The notes under the pieces are model-generated. The model saw only the letters and a list, made by a program, of their open reading frames with translations, did no database searches and had not been told where the DNA came from. From positions 62,001 to 126,000 of the forward strand of contig NZ_RZMX01000006.1 in assembly GCF_003992665.1 (NCBI RefSeq): a DNA stretch of 64,000 nucleotides, given 5' to 3'. The stretch's first letter is position 1, and each line of letters opens with the position of its first letter. Positions 38,171-46,460 of the stretch are shown one piece after another. The translations under genes and the position numbers were made by a program. The DNA comes from Pelagibacterium montanilacus. GTDB lineage: Bacteria; Pseudomonadota; Alphaproteobacteria; Rhizobiales; Devosiaceae.

Positions 38171-39238
38171 ATGAGAGCAAGTCAGATGCCATCGCCGAAA
38201 AGAGCCGCGCTTCTGGGAGCTTCGGGCTACACCGGGGCCGACCTTCTGCGTCTTGGTGTGCGTCATCCCGGCCTCGAGTTCGTTGCCCTGACCGCCAATA
38301 CCCATGCGGGCAAGCCCATGGCGTCGGTGTTCCCCCATCTGGCCCATGCCGGCCTCCCCGATCTGGTCGCCAATGACGACGTCGATTTCTCTGACGTCGA
38401 CGTGGTGTTCGCCGGGCTGCCGCACGGGGCGAGCCAGGAGCTTCTCTCGCGCATCGTCGATTCTCATCCCGATCTGGTGGCCATCGACATGGGAGCCGAT
38501 TTCCGGTTCCGGGATCCTTCCCATTACGGGCCAGTCTATGGTGCCGATCACGTGGCGCCCCATCTTCAGGCTCAGGCGGCGTATGGGCTGACCGAACACA
38601 ACCGCGATTCGATCCGCTCATCCCGGATCATCGCGTGCCCGGGCTGCTATCCGACCGCGACGCTGCTGGCGCTGCTGCCGCTGGTCAAGAGCGGCGCGAT
38701 CTCGGATCAGGACATCATCATCGACGCCAAATCCGGTGTTTCCGGGGCAGGGCGGGGGCTCAAGCAGAACACGCTTATGGCCGAGGCCGGTGAAAGCCTG
38801 ACGCCCTACGGGGTGGGCGTGCATCGCCACGCGCCCGAGATCGAGCAGGAAATCGGGCTGGTCGCGGGCAAGCCCGTGAGCGTCAATTTCACGCCCCATC
38901 TTGTGCCCATGGCGCGCGGCGAGCTGATCACGGCTCATGTGCGGCTCGGCAGCGCAGCCAATGCGGCCGAAGTGCGCGAGGCGCTCAAGGCGGCCTATCG
39001 CGACGAGCCGTTCGTGCGGATCGGGGAGGCGGGAGAGATCCCCTCGACCGGCCACGTCCGGGGCTCGAACTTCTGCGTCATCAACGTCTTTGACGACCGC
39101 ATCAAGGGCCGCGTCATCGTGATCGCGACCATCGATAATCTCGTCAAGGGAAGCGCCGGGCAGGCGATCCAGAACTTCAACGTCGTCTTCGGCTTTCCCG
39201 AGGCGACCGCTATCGAGGCTCTGCCGCTCTTCCCTTGA
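38171..39238 (+). CDS. argC: N-acetyl-gamma-glutamyl-phosphate reductase
   Basis: ArgC reduces N-acetylglutamyl phosphate to the semialdehyde, third step of arginine synthesis. The 355-residue protein has the nucleotide-binding GASGYTGADLLRL start, the catalytic cysteine C159 in ACPGCYPTA, and the VGVHRHAPEIEQE and TPHLVPMARG motifs. This is the longer type-1 ArgC. The start could also be the ATG at 38186 or a TTG at 38156. Confidence 0.95.
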   Translation: MRASQMPSPKRAALLGASGYTGADLLRLGVRHPGLEFVALTANTHAGKPMASVFPHLAHAGLPDLVANDDVDFSDVDVVFAGLPHGASQELLSRIVDSHPDLVAIDMGADFRFRDPSHYGPVYGADHVAPHLQAQAAYGLTEHNRDSIRSSRIIACPGCYPTATLLALLPLVKSGAISDQDIIIDAKSGVSGAGRGLKQNTLMAEAGESLTPYGVGVHRHAPEIEQEIGLVAGKPVSVNFTPHLVPMARGELITAHVRLGSAANAAEVREALKAAYRDEPFVRIGEAGEIPSTGHVRGSNFCVINVFDDRIKGRVIVIATIDNLVKGSAGQAIQNFNVVFGFPEATAIEALPLFP

Positions 39239-39410
39239 GGGAATCGAGCGACAGGGCCGGTAAAGATCACGGTCGCTTCGGCCAGATCCGTGGCGCCGTT
39301 CACAGTTTGAACACCATGATCGTTTGATACTGACCGGGTGCGGGTCGCGATCCGTCGCGCCGCACGGCCGGAGCCAACAGGGGTAAGCAGTTTCCCCTAC
39401 CGAGGATATC

Positions 39411-40625
39411 ATGAGCGAAGAATTTCATCGCATCCGCCGCCTGCCGCCCTACGTTTTCGAGCACATCAACCCCATCAAGGCTAAGGCAAGAGCCGACGGG
39501 GTGGATATCATCGATCTGGGCATGGGCAATCCCGACCTGCCCACACCCCAGCACATCGTCGACAAGCTCAAGGAGACGGTGAAGGACCCGCGGACCCACC
39601 GCTATTCCACCTCGCGTGGTATTCCGGGCCTGCGCAAGGCTCAGGCGTCCTACTATGGCCGCCGGTTCGGGGTTAAGCTGAACGCCGATACCCAGGTCGT
39701 GGCCACGCTGGGGTCCAAGGAAGGCTTTGCCAACATGGCGCAGGCGATCACGGCGCCGGGCGACGTGGTGCTGGTGCCCAATCCGACCTATCCGATCCAC
39801 TCGTTCGGCTTCATCATGTCAGGCGGCGTGGTGCGCTCGATGCCCGCTGACCCCAACGAGGATTTCCTGCGTTCGCTGGACCGCGCGGTGCGCCACTCGA
39901 TCCCCAAGCCGATCGCGCTCATCCTCAACTATCCGGCCAACCCGACCGCCTACGTGGCGGATCTCGAGTTCTACCGCGAGGTGGTGGAGTATTGCCGCAG
40001 GCACGAGATTTTCATCCTCTCGGACCTCGCCTACTCCGAGATCTATTTCGAGGACGAGCCGCCGCATTCGGTGCTCGAAGTCCCGGGCGCCATCGACATT
40101 TCGGTGGAGTTCACCTCCATGTCCAAGACCTTCTCCATGCCCGGCTGGCGCATGGGGTTCGCCGTGGGCAATGAGCGCCTGATCGCGGCGCTGGCGCGGG
40201 TGAAATCCTATCTCGACTATGGCGCGTTCACGCCCATCCAGGTGGCCGCCGCCTCCGCGCTCAACGGCGATGATTCCTGCATCGAGGAGGTGCGCAACAT
40301 CTACCGGCACCGCCGCGACGTGATGGTGGAGAGCTTCGGGCGGGCCGGCTGGCACATTCCGACGCCGGCGGCGACGATGTTTGCCTGGGCACCCATTCCC
40401 GACCAGTTCGCGGAACTGGGAAGTTTGGAATTCGCCAAGCTGCTGATCAGGGAAACCGGGGTCGCAGTGGCGCCGGGGGTCGGGTTCGGCGAATATGGCG
40501 ACCAGTATGTGCGTCTGGCGTTCGTGGAGAACGACCAGAGGATAAGACAGGCGGCGCGGGCCATCAAAAAATTCCTCGGCAGCGGCGCAAGTCACGGAAA
40601 TATCGTGGCTTTGGGCCAGCGATAG
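39411..40625 (+). CDS. PLP-dependent aminotransferase (AlaC/LL-DAP aminotransferase-like)
   Basis: A 404-residue fold-type I aminotransferase. The PLP lysine lies in SMSKTFSMPGWRMGF; other family motifs are GMGNPDLPTPQHI, YSTSRGIPGLRKA, LNYPANPTAY and LSDLAYSEIYF. In Hyphomicrobiales this gene precedes hom and glpX and is often called LL-diaminopimelate aminotransferase or AlaC; the substrate cannot be settled from sequence. GAGG stands 6 bases before the ATG. Confidence 0.88.
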   Translation: MSEEFHRIRRLPPYVFEHINPIKAKARADGVDIIDLGMGNPDLPTPQHIVDKLKETVKDPRTHRYSTSRGIPGLRKAQASYYGRRFGVKLNADTQVVATLGSKEGFANMAQAITAPGDVVLVPNPTYPIHSFGFIMSGGVVRSMPADPNEDFLRSLDRAVRHSIPKPIALILNYPANPTAYVADLEFYREVVEYCRRHEIFILSDLAYSEIYFEDEPPHSVLEVPGAIDISVEFTSMSKTFSMPGWRMGFAVGNERLIAALARVKSYLDYGAFTPIQVAAASALNGDDSCIEEVRNIYRHRRDVMVESFGRAGWHIPTPAATMFAWAPIPDQFAELGSLEFAKLLIRETGVAVAPGVGFGEYGDQYVRLAFVENDQRIRQAARAIKKFLGSGASHGNIVALGQR

Positions 40626-40735
40626 GGCAAATCCTTCTCGCGTGCAGGTCCGCTGATCTGCACGTGATCCGGGCCTGATCGTGTTTGATCGTGCAAGTTG
40701 ACCATGATCGGCCTTCACGATCGAGGCGCCCGGGG

Positions 40736-40773
40736 TTGACCGGATAGGTTCTTTCCTATTTAGAGATAGGAAA
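40736..40773 (+). promoter_or_regulatory. hom promoter overlapped by phased inverted half-sites
   Basis: TTGACC (40736-40741) and TTTAGA (40759-40764), 17 bases apart, form a promoter. Three half-sites cover it: ATAGG (40744-40748), CCTAT (40755-40759) and ATAGG (40766-40770). They alternate in direction with an exact 11-base step, one helical turn. The latter two are part of a perfect 8-6-8 inverted repeat, TTTCCTAT/ATAGGAAA (40752-40773). A dimeric or tetrameric repressor site is the natural reading. Confidence 0.6.
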
Positions 40774-40797
40774 TTGCCATTATTCCGAATTGGTCCC

Positions 40798-42312
40798 ATG
40801 AGCGACATCGAGAGCTTCAAGCAATCCGTAGAAACCTTCATCGCCTCGCGCGGCTGGAGCCCGACCCGGTTCGGCCGTGAAATCGCGGGCGACCCGTTGT
40901 TCGTCTTCGACCTGCGCGAAGGTCGCGAGCCGCGCAGCGAAACCCGCGAGAAGATCGTCCGCGCCATGCAGGCGCAGCGCGAGAAGCGACCGGTGGTCAA
41001 CCGCCCGCTGCGCATAGGCATTGCAGGGCTGGGCACGGTCGGCGCGGCGCTGATCCGAATCCTCGAGACCGACGGCAAGGCCATCGCCAGCAAGCTGGGG
41101 CGGGAAGTGGTCGTGTCCGCGGTCAGTGCGCGGTCACGCTCGCGGGATCGCGGTGTGGACATTTCCGGTTTCGACTGGTTCGACGATCCCGTGGCGCTCG
41201 CCAAGTCCCCGGACGTCGACCTGTTCGTCGAGCTGATCGGCGGGGAAGACGGGCCGGCCTTTGCGGCGGTCTCGGCGGCGCTCGAGCGCGGCTGTCCGGT
41301 GGTCACCGCCAACAAGGCGCTGCTGGCCCGGCACGGGGTCAAGCTCGCCCAGATCGCCGAGAAGGGCGACGCGCAATTGAGCTTCGAAGCCGCTGTCGCA
41401 GGCGGCATTCCGGTGATCAAGACGCTGCGCGAGGGGCTGGGCTCGGCCTCGATCACGCGCGTCTACGGGATCATGAACGGGACGTGCAACTATATCCTCA
41501 CCCGCATGGGCAATGAGGGAATATCGTTCGATACCGGCCTGAAGGATGCGCAGGATCTGGGCTATGCCGAGGCGGACCCGAGCTTTGATATCGATGGCTA
41601 TGACGCCGCGCACAAGCTGGCGATCCTGACCAGCCTGTGCTTTGAGACCGAGATTGCGACCGACCAGGTGTTCGTGGAAGGCATTTCGCGCATCACCCAG
41701 GCCGATATCAAGGTTGCCGCGGATCTGGGGTTCAAGATCAAGCTGCTGGGCATCGGCCGGCGCACCCCCGACGGGATCGAGCAGCGGGTGCACCCGACGC
41801 TGGTGCGCAAGACCTCGGCGATCGCCGGAGTGGACGGCGTGCTCAATGCCGTGGCGCTGGAAACCAACCACGTCCAGGAGCTGATGCTGGCCGGGCCGGG
41901 CGCGGGGGGCGACGCGTCGGCGGCCTCGGTGCTGAGCGACATCCTCGACATCGCGCGCGGCGCGCGGGTGCCCCCGCTCGGCGTGCCCTCGAGCGCGTTG
42001 CTGCCCTATACCCGCGCGCCGATGCGCGTCCATGAGGGCGGCTATTATATCCGGCTCAACGCCCGCGACGTGCCCGGAGCCCTTGCGGCGATCGCCACGC
42101 GGATGGGGGAATCCAACATCTCGCTGGAAAGCGTCATCCAGCGCCCGGACCTTCGGGCCGTCTCGCCGGAGGCCGAAGCGGAATCGACCCGCACGGTGGT
42201 GCTGATCACCCACGACACCATCGAGAGCGCAGTGCGCGAAGCGCTGGCCAAGATCGCCGAGGATGGCTTCATCGTCGACGAGCCGCAACTCATCCGCATC
42301 GAGGAGTTTTGA
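40798..42312 (+). CDS. hom: homoserine dehydrogenase with N-terminal HTH-like domain
   Basis: The catalytic part (residues about 66-504) is standard homoserine dehydrogenase: NAD-binding LRIGIAGLGTVGAALIRIL, TANKALLARHG, GIMNGTCNYILTRM, the catalytic DLGYAEADPSFDIDGYDAAHKLAIL, and a C-terminal ACT domain (YYIRLNARDVPGALAAIA, about 425 on). It reduces aspartate semialdehyde to homoserine for Thr and Met. The first 65 residues are extra: FIASRGWSPTRFGREIAGDPLFVFDLREGREPRSETREKIV resembles the small HTH-like proteins common in alphaproteobacteria. An internal GTG at 40993 (residue 66), with GAGAAG upstream, would give a normal 439-residue enzyme. The ATG at 40798 has no clear ribosome binding site. 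Confidence 0.9.
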   Translation: MSDIESFKQSVETFIASRGWSPTRFGREIAGDPLFVFDLREGREPRSETREKIVRAMQAQREKRPVVNRPLRIGIAGLGTVGAALIRILETDGKAIASKLGREVVVSAVSARSRSRDRGVDISGFDWFDDPVALAKSPDVDLFVELIGGEDGPAFAAVSAALERGCPVVTANKALLARHGVKLAQIAEKGDAQLSFEAAVAGGIPVIKTLREGLGSASITRVYGIMNGTCNYILTRMGNEGISFDTGLKDAQDLGYAEADPSFDIDGYDAAHKLAILTSLCFETEIATDQVFVEGISRITQADIKVAADLGFKIKLLGIGRRTPDGIEQRVHPTLVRKTSAIAGVDGVLNAVALETNHVQELMLAGPGAGGDASAASVLSDILDIARGARVPPLGVPSSALLPYTRAPMRVHEGGYYIRLNARDVPGALAAIATRMGESNISLESVIQRPDLRAVSPEAEAESTRTVVLITHDTIESAVREALAKIAEDGFIVDEPQLIRIEEF

Positions 42313-42376
42313 TCGGCGCCAGTCCGCGTGCCGGTCTCCCTGTGCTAGGGATGGGGGAACCATAATGGAGGACCTT

Positions 42377-42775
42377 ATGACCAAAGCACCATTTGCAGCA
42401 TTGTCCACCCGCCGGGGGCGCGCCGGCCTGCAGGCCGCCCTTGTCGCGGTGCTGGCCGCCGGAGCGCTTGCAGTCGGGCCGGCGAGTGCCCAGGAGGACG
42501 GCGCCGAGATCACCGATTTCGACTGCTCGGTAGCCTACGCGGTGCTGGGCCTGGGGCGCGAGGACGTCCGCGATGTCACCATGCAGCTTGCCGGCGAGGC
42601 GCTGACGCGGGTGTTCGCCGAAGATCCTACCATGGAGCGCGCCGAGCTCGAGGGCGAGGTGCAGGAGGCGATCGACACCCGCATGAACCGTGTGCTCGAC
42701 GGGGACGAGGATGTGCAGCGCGTGGTCGAGGACGTGCGGGCCTGCAACGCCCGCTACGGCGTCGAGCAGTGGTAG
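42377..42775 (+). CDS. small secreted protein, unknown function
   Basis: A 132-residue protein with a signal peptide (about 1-35, ending in GPASA before QEDGAE). The mature part is acidic and helical, with two cysteines (FDCSVAY and VRACNARYG) that could form a disulfide. GGAGG sits before the ATG at 42377. It follows hom closely and may be cotranscribed. I do not recognise a family. Confidence 0.65.
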   Translation: MTKAPFAALSTRRGRAGLQAALVAVLAAGALAVGPASAQEDGAEITDFDCSVAYAVLGLGREDVRDVTMQLAGEALTRVFAEDPTMERAELEGEVQEAIDTRMNRVLDGDEDVQRVVEDVRACNARYGVEQW

Positions 42776-42892
42776 GACGGCGCGTCCCCATCTGACGGAC
42801 GAGAACTGTGACGGCCTTTCAAACCGACGGTCCAGCGCCTATGTGAAAGCAGGGACGGAGATCGACTGAGGCCCGGAACAGGGGATCCTACA

Positions 42893-43657
42893 ATGGCGAA
42901 CGACAGCACGGCAAAGCGCGCCGAACTCCACCGCATGGTCTATGCCAAGCATATGTGTCCCTGGGGGCTCAAGACTCTCGATCTGCTCAGGCGCGAGGGC
43001 TATGCGGCAGATGACCGGCATCTGTCCTCGCCCGAGGAAACCGAGGCGTTCAAGCAGAAGCACGACGTCAAGACCACGCCGCAGACGTTCATCGGCGGCG
43101 AGCGGATCGGCGGCTATGAGGACGTGCGGCGGTATCTGGGCAAGCCGGTGCGCGACAAGAAGGCGGTGACCTATCGGCCCGTCATCGCGCTTTTCGCCAT
43201 GGCGGCACTGATGGCGCTGGCCGCGAGTTGGGCGGCGTTCGGGACCGTGGTGCGGGTCGAGGCTGCCGAATGGTTCATCGCGATCTCGATGTGTCTTCTG
43301 GCGCTGCAAAAGCTCAAGGACGTGGAGAGCTTTGCGACCATGTTCCTCAATTACGACCTGCTGGCCCAGCGCTGGGTGCGCTATGGCTATGTCTACCCCT
43401 TCGCCGAAGGGGCAGCGGGCGTTCTGATGATGGCGGGTGCGCTGATGTGGGTGTCGGTGCCCATCGCCCTGTTCATCGGCACGGTGGGCGCGGTCTCGGT
43501 GTTCAAGGCCGTCTATATCGACAGGCGGGAGCTCAAATGCGCCTGCGTGGGCGGGGACAGCAACGTGCCTTTGGGGTTCGTCTCGCTGACCGAGAACCTG
43601 ATGATGGTGGCCATGGCCGTCTGGATGCTGCTCAAGCCGATGGGCGTCGGCCTCTGA
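42893..43657 (+). CDS. glutaredoxin-like domain joined to MauE/DoxX-type membrane domain
   Basis: A 254-residue protein. Residues 13-85 are a glutaredoxin fold (YAKHMCPWGLKTLDLL with C22, cis-Pro P63 in TTPQTFIGGERIGGYEDVRRYLG). The active site is C-P-W-G, with only one cysteine. The remainder has four membrane helices of the MauE family, with a CAC pair (ELKCACVGGDSNVPLG) near the end of the third loop. MauE-type proteins pass reducing power or assist periplasmic disulfide chemistry; a membrane thiol relay between the two parts is inferred. A strong terminator follows. Confidence 0.8.
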   Translation: MANDSTAKRAELHRMVYAKHMCPWGLKTLDLLRREGYAADDRHLSSPEETEAFKQKHDVKTTPQTFIGGERIGGYEDVRRYLGKPVRDKKAVTYRPVIALFAMAALMALAASWAAFGTVVRVEAAEWFIAISMCLLALQKLKDVESFATMFLNYDLLAQRWVRYGYVYPFAEGAAGVLMMAGALMWVSVPIALFIGTVGAVSVFKAVYIDRRELKCACVGGDSNVPLGFVSLTENLMMVAMAVWMLLKPMGVGL

Positions 43658-43702
43658 CCCCCGGTTCAGGGGCTGTTGGAGCCCCGTAAACCGCATGACA
43701 TT

Positions 43703-43741
43703 CCGTGGCAAGGGGGCGCCCCATGCCACGGATCTTTCTTT
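43703..43741 (+). terminator. rho-independent terminator after the glutaredoxin-MauE gene
   Basis: CCGTGGCA (43703-43710) pairs perfectly with TGCCACGG (43724-43731). An inner GGGG/CCCC stem continues it after one mismatch, and ATCTTTCTTTT follows. The rest of 43658-43928 shows a second small GGGGCT/AGCCCC hairpin (43673-43690) and no convincing gene. Confidence 0.85.
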
Positions 43742-43928
43742 TCATTCCTGCATCGATAGCTGCGCAGGGCGCGCGCCCGGGTCGTGGCGCCCGATGAGCC
43801 GGCCTGGGCTCAAGGGCCAGGACGGGTTCTGGCGCTGGCTGAAGGGCAGGGCGAAGCTGGGCGCATCGGCAAACGATGTGCGGCCCAGGGCTGATCTGGC
43901 ACAGATCAGAAAAGAGGGGGGCGAGACC

Positions 43929-44930
43929 ATGGAGCCGGCGAGATCGCGGGATTACGAGGCCGGACGGCATGCGGCCGAGCCGCCGGTTACCGTCGATCTC
44001 GCCTCCGAGATCGTCGCGCACCTGCCCGACGACACGCCGCCCGCGCTTGTGGGGCAGGTGCTGCTCGAAGCGGTGCCCGGGGTGACCCATCTCTGGTACG
44101 GGCCGCGCTTTCGCCGGGATTTTCGCGAGACCGGGCGCATGGCGCCCCTGGCAGCACTCGCCGTGCTTATGGTCCGGCACATCGATTCCGAGACGTTCAA
44201 CCCCTACACGCTCAGGGATCACGGTCAGCTCATTTTTACCCAGGCCAGCCCGGCAATTCTGGGGTGGTTCGCCGGACAGCTCGAGGCGCGGGTCGCCCGC
44301 CTGGGGAACTGGATCGACATGACAGGGCCCACCGACCACGTGGCGATGGCGGGTGAGCGCCTTGCGCGCATGGCGCCCGATTGCGCCGGACCGGTGGTGG
44401 CGTTAGGGCAAACAATGAGGGAGGCGCACAAGGCGCTGGCAGCCCAACGCGTGGAGGCAGTGATCGCCGAATGCGAGGCGCGGGCGGGATTGGACTGGGA
44501 CGGCATGGCTGTCGGTGGGCGGCTGGCGGAAGTCTGGCAGCCGGCCTATCCAGAGCTTTGCGCGCAGATCATGGACCTCTTCGCGCGCCACGGGGTCAAC
44601 GCGGACGGGGCGCCGACGGGCGAGAGGCTCTGGCGGATGGCGCGGATCGATTTCGACGATTATCGTGCCCATCTGGGCTGGCCGCCCCATGCCGGGAAAG
44701 TGGCGGACAGGCTGTGCGCCGAGATTGGGGGCGACGACGTCGATATTGTCGATTTCGCTGCCGGGTCCGCTTCATCGATCCTTGAATTCAACTACTATCC
44801 CGGGGACGAGGCGTTCAGGCAGTGCCTCGCCGAAGCGTGCGCCCGGGCGCTTGAAATCCATAAGCCGCCGCCGGCCGGACTGGTCCGTCTGGACGATATA
44901 CTCGCCGGGCGTCAGCCCGATGACGACTGA
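43929..44930 (+). CDS. hypothetical protein, family not recognised
   Basis: A 333-residue cytoplasmic-looking protein with no signal peptide or membrane helix. It is mostly helical, with many W, H and D residues (LWYGPRFRRDFRETGRMAPLAALAVLMVRHIDSETFNPYTLRDHGQLIFTQASPAILGWFAGQLEARVARLGNWIDMTGPTDHVAMAGE). The start at 43929 is preferred because GAGGGGGGCGAG precedes it and upstream codons read as noncoding. It is probably monocistronic: a terminator lies before it and glpX starts 125 bases after. I cannot assign a function. Confidence 0.6.
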   Translation: MEPARSRDYEAGRHAAEPPVTVDLASEIVAHLPDDTPPALVGQVLLEAVPGVTHLWYGPRFRRDFRETGRMAPLAALAVLMVRHIDSETFNPYTLRDHGQLIFTQASPAILGWFAGQLEARVARLGNWIDMTGPTDHVAMAGERLARMAPDCAGPVVALGQTMREAHKALAAQRVEAVIAECEARAGLDWDGMAVGGRLAEVWQPAYPELCAQIMDLFARHGVNADGAPTGERLWRMARIDFDDYRAHLGWPPHAGKVADRLCAEIGGDDVDIVDFAAGSASSILEFNYYPGDEAFRQCLAEACARALEIHKPPPAGLVRLDDILAGRQPDDD

Positions 44931-45055
44931 TTGGCGACGCCGAGAGTGAGTTGCGAGCCTTGCCACGCATCGGGCCATGACGTTATGTCGGGAGGCCGGC
45001 GGGCAGGGAGCAGCGCCGGGCACAATGGTGCGGCCTGTTCCCGGGGAGCGCGTCG

Positions 45056-46027
45056 ATGTCAGCGACGGCAAGCGAGAAGAAACCATCAGCCGTTGACGGG
45101 CGCCTGACGCTCGAGATCGCGCGGATCACCGAGCGCGCGGCGGTTGCGGCCGCCGGATGGCGTGGCAAGGGCGACGAGATGCGGGCCGACCAGGCCGCCG
45201 TGCAGGCCATGGAAACTGCGCTCGATGAAATCGACGTCGACGGCAAGGTGGTGATCGGCGAGCCGGCCGGCGCCGAACGGCTGGCTCTGGACCAGAAGGT
45301 GGGACGCGGCGCCGGGCCGGTGATCGACGTGGCGGTCGACCCGCTCGAGGGCGTGACCGGGTGTGCCAAGGGCCTGTCCAATTCGCTCTCCGTCCTGGCG
45401 TTCGCCGAACCGGGCGGGCTGCTGCACGTGCCAGACGCCTATATGGAAAAGATCGCCGTGGGCCCGGGCTATCCCGAGGGCATCGTCGACCTCGACCAGT
45501 CCGCGACCGAGAACGTCACCGCGCTGGCCAGGGCCAAGGGCGTGGCGGTGACCGATATCGTCGTGTGCATGCTCGATCGGCCGCGCCATGGGCCTTTGCT
45601 CGCCGAATTGCGCGGGCTGGGCGTCGCGGTCAAGCTGCTGCCCGACGGGGACATCGCCGCGGTGATCCACGCGGCCAACTCCGACGATACGGGCATCGAC
45701 GTCTACCTCGGCTCGGGCGGGGCGCCCGAAGGCGTGCTGGCGGCGGTCGCGATGCGGTGCATCGGTGGGCAGATGCAGGGCCGTCTGATTCTCGACACCC
45801 CCGACAAGCGGGCCAAGGCGCGGGAGTTCGGGCTTTCCGACCCGAACCGGAAATACTGGGCCAATGAAATGGCGCGGGGCGACGTGCTGTTCGCGGCAAC
45901 GGGGGTGACAGACGGGAGCCTGTTGCGCGGCGTGCGGATGCTCCCGAGCAAGGTGGTGACCTCAAGCGTGGTGATGCGATCCTGGTCGCGCACCACCCGC
46001 TGGATTACCGCCGAACACCGCCGGTAG
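45056..46027 (+). CDS. glpX: class II fructose-1,6-bisphosphatase (GlpX family), divergent
   Basis: A 323-residue GlpX-family phosphatase, cytoplasmic, for gluconeogenesis. Conserved parts are VAVDPLEG (D95, E98), the YMEKIAVGPGYPEG block, RPRHGPLLAELR, LPDGDIAAVIH, GSGGAPEGVLAAVAMRC and FAATGVTDGSLLRG. However, the usual GEGxxDEAPML loop near residues 68-80 is replaced by GEPAGAERLALDQ, two residues shorter, keeping the first Glu (E69) but losing the Glu/Asp pair after it. Activity may be altered. Upstream hom and downstream recJ follow the order usual for the order. Confidence 0.82.
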   Translation: MSATASEKKPSAVDGRLTLEIARITERAAVAAAGWRGKGDEMRADQAAVQAMETALDEIDVDGKVVIGEPAGAERLALDQKVGRGAGPVIDVAVDPLEGVTGCAKGLSNSLSVLAFAEPGGLLHVPDAYMEKIAVGPGYPEGIVDLDQSATENVTALARAKGVAVTDIVVCMLDRPRHGPLLAELRGLGVAVKLLPDGDIAAVIHAANSDDTGIDVYLGSGGAPEGVLAAVAMRCIGGQMQGRLILDTPDKRAKAREFGLSDPNRKYWANEMARGDVLFAATGVTDGSLLRGVRMLPSKVVTSSVVMRSWSRTTRWITAEHRR

Positions 46028-46131
46028 ACGCCCGGAATGCCCTGCCGATCGGATGGCGGTCAACGCGCCAAGCCGACGATTTGGCCTGATCTACAGACCA
46101 AAAAAGTTCTCCGAATTTTCCTTGAAGCGCT

Positions 46132-46353
46132 TCAGGCGACGCGGCGAGGATGAGCGATGCGCACCGAGGATCCCTGGACCGTATCCTCTGTGGTCCCGGT
46201 GAGCTTGCCCTGGGAGGGCTGCTCCACATCTTCGGGACGGCTGGTCATTGCACCGAGATGGGTCAGCGTCGGGGTGACATAGGTGCGCGGACGTGGTCCT
46301 GCGATCTGGAGGAACAGGCTGGCACGGGCACGGGCCGAAGCATATCTCGTCAT
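46132..46353 (-). CDS. small protein with lasso-peptide-like leader motif
   Basis: A 73-residue protein starting MTRYASARAR, with GGAG about 7 bases before the ATG at 46353. Residues 25-37 (YVTPTLTHLGAMT) fit the Y-x-x-P-x-L-x-x-L-G leader motif recognised by the RRE-type partner of lasso peptide systems. The following 36 residues are polar. No cyclase, protease or RRE gene is in the window, and the usual threonine spacing is not met, so a precursor role is uncertain. It may be a family relative with another job. A longer start at 46458 is possible. Confidence 0.5.
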   Translation of the reverse strand: MTRYASARARASLFLQIAGPRPRTYVTPTLTHLGAMTSRPEDVEQPSQGKLTGTTEDTVQGSSVRIAHPRRVA

Positions 46354-46460
46354 ATCAGGTCTCCGCTCGGACACGGTGTCCAAAGTCTCGAAGTGTGCAT
46401 CCGGTTCCCATATCAGTGTGTTTTCCGTAAGGCGCGGCTGTGGCTGGAAGCGGGCCATGA

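Noticed and set aside
40626-40735. Cluster of GATC-containing repeats (TGATC, CACGATC) ahead of hom
   Set aside because: Several short repeats are visible but spacing is irregular and no clear hairpin plus T run forms; GATC-rich sequence is expected in this composition.
43632-44339. Minus-strand open frame of 235 codons
   Set aside because: It lies opposite the unknown 333-residue protein, is rich in Gly/Pro/Arg/His, has no family motif and no ribosome binding site; typical antisense shadow in high-GC DNA.
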